Source of the DNA: Comamonadaceae bacterium G21597-S1 | Lineage (GTDB): Bacteria > Pseudomonadota > Gammaproteobacteria > Burkholderiales > Burkholderiaceae_C | NCBI GenBank assembly: GCA_027214345.1 | Contig: JAPWHR010000004.1 | Coordinates: forward strand, 8,001-72,000 | Length of the DNA stretch: 64,000 nt | Reading direction: 5' to 3' | In this document: piece after piece, positions 63,520 to 64,000 of the stretch | Layout of the letters: each line of letters begins with the position of its first letter | Numbering within the stretch: position 1 is the stretch's first letter | The notes under the pieces: model-generated | Told to the model about the DNA's origin: nothing | What the model saw: only the letters and a program-made list of their open reading frames with translations | Database searches by the model: none | Position numbers and translations under genes: made by a program

Positions 63520-64000
63520 TCACTTCTTGCGTGCACGTCCCTCACCTGCCGAGCTGGCTTGCGCCAGTCCTTCGGACATGCCGATCAACACACCGCTGAC
63601 CAGCGCGGTATAACTGTCCATCATGGCCTGCGCCGCCTTCATGCTGCTGGCGCGGCTGTCGCGCATCGCGCTGCGCGATTGCGCCATCAGCTGCTCGAGG
63701 GCTTCGCTGGCCGTGTTGCCGGTCCCGGTGCCGCTGAGCTTCATCGACGACAACACTTGCTGCCACGGCCCCTGCAACGGCCCGCTGGTGTCCTTGACGG
63801 CCTTGCCGACCGCATCGAAGAACACGTCCTCCATCTTCTCGATATTGGCCAGCGCGGTCTTCATCTGCTTGCCCTGCATGTCCACGCCCTGGGCGGCGAA
63901 CTGCTCGAGCGCCTTGCGATTGGCCTGCACCGCCTGCAGCAAGGCGGCGTCCATGCCGGCGAACGCCTTGCCCAGCATGGCCTCGATGTCCTGCGGACCG
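63520..64000 (-). CDS. DUF6781-like/phasin-like protein (5' end beyond window)
   Basis: The 159 visible residues are helical, rich in Ala, Met, Gln and Lys, with VDMQGKQMKTALANIEKMED, then LSGTGTGNTASEALEQL and a C-terminal SGVLIGMSEGLAQ. The pattern resembles DUF6781 and phasin/PhaM-like proteins that coat polyhydroxyalkanoate granules. The reading frame is open to the window edge, so the true start is missing; ATG 63978 may be internal. Upstream of the cytochromes in the same direction, five bases apart. Confidence 0.55.
   Translation of the reverse strand, partial: GPQDIEAMLGKAFAGMDAALLQAVQANRKALEQFAAQGVDMQGKQMKTALANIEKMEDVFFDAVGKAVKDTSGPLQGPWQQVLSSMKLSGTGTGNTASEALEQLMAQSRSAMRDSRASSMKAAQAMMDSYTALVSGVLIGMSEGLAQASSAGEGRARKK

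Overview
The window is gene-dense, high-GC DNA (roughly two thirds G+C by eye) from a betaproteobacterium, most likely order Burkholderiales. The inference rests on a Bug-type tricarboxylate-binding protein, a DUF883/YqjE/YqjK trio, a narXL-narK1K2GHJI nitrate-respiration cluster, a short IF-1 gene and an aap-type amino-acid ABC transporter. There is one tRNA gene, tRNA-Leu(CAA), and I see no rRNA, insertion sequence, prophage or CRISPR array.

Layout. 1-2.9 kb (minus): a truncated Gfo/Idh/MocA oxidoreductase, then DUF3501, a CCG-domain Fe-S oxidoreductase and rubrerythrin, a probable peroxide/redox trio. 3.3-5.9 kb (plus): a VOC protein, an aromatic-ring FAD monooxygenase and a DUF2783-like small protein, behind a promoter with tandem TTAC-N6-GTAA sites. 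6.1-11.2 kb: valS (carrying an internal tract of foreign-looking composition), tusA, a Nudix hydrolase, cysM and tRNA-Leu. 11.3-16.2 kb: an Adhesin_E-like protein, an HtrA-like protein lacking catalytic His and Asp, an epimerase, a ferredoxin-flavin reductase and the Bug protein. 16.1-21.3 kb: a signalling island with an RsbW-like kinase, FecR protein, OmpA protein, CHASE2-SpoIIE phosphatase, metallo-beta-lactamase-fold hydrolase and STAS protein. 21.4-30.9 kb: housekeeping and accessory metabolism (frmA, infA, SDR, Nudix, aminotransferase, a degenerate Mrr-like membrane protein, SRPBCC, GNAT, a CREST-family protein, a 5'-nucleotidase lipoprotein and a 46-residue basic protein).

30.9-37.2 kb: a hybrid histidine kinase, an RluA-type pseudouridine synthase, a Spy/RR/HK envelope-stress operon and an exported intradiol dioxygenase. 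37.3-53.5 kb: a thiolase, the full nitrate respiration and regulation cluster, a PpiC isomerase, a hemerythrin-like protein and a VTT membrane protein. Three FNR-type boxes (before the thiolase, narK1 and the hemerythrin gene) suggest a shared anaerobic control. 53.7-64 kb: the amino-acid ABC transporter, a glycerophosphodiesterase, an MFS transporter, the DUF883/YqjE/YqjK trio, two cytochrome c genes and a truncated DUF6781-like gene.

The strongest anomalies are the mosaic valS editing domain, the six-gene FecR/CHASE2/Rsb island with its coupled metallo-hydrolase, two proteins that keep an enzyme fold but lose catalytic residues (HtrA-like and Mrr-like), and several well-formed candidate operators. 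All calls come from reading the sequence; no database search was run.
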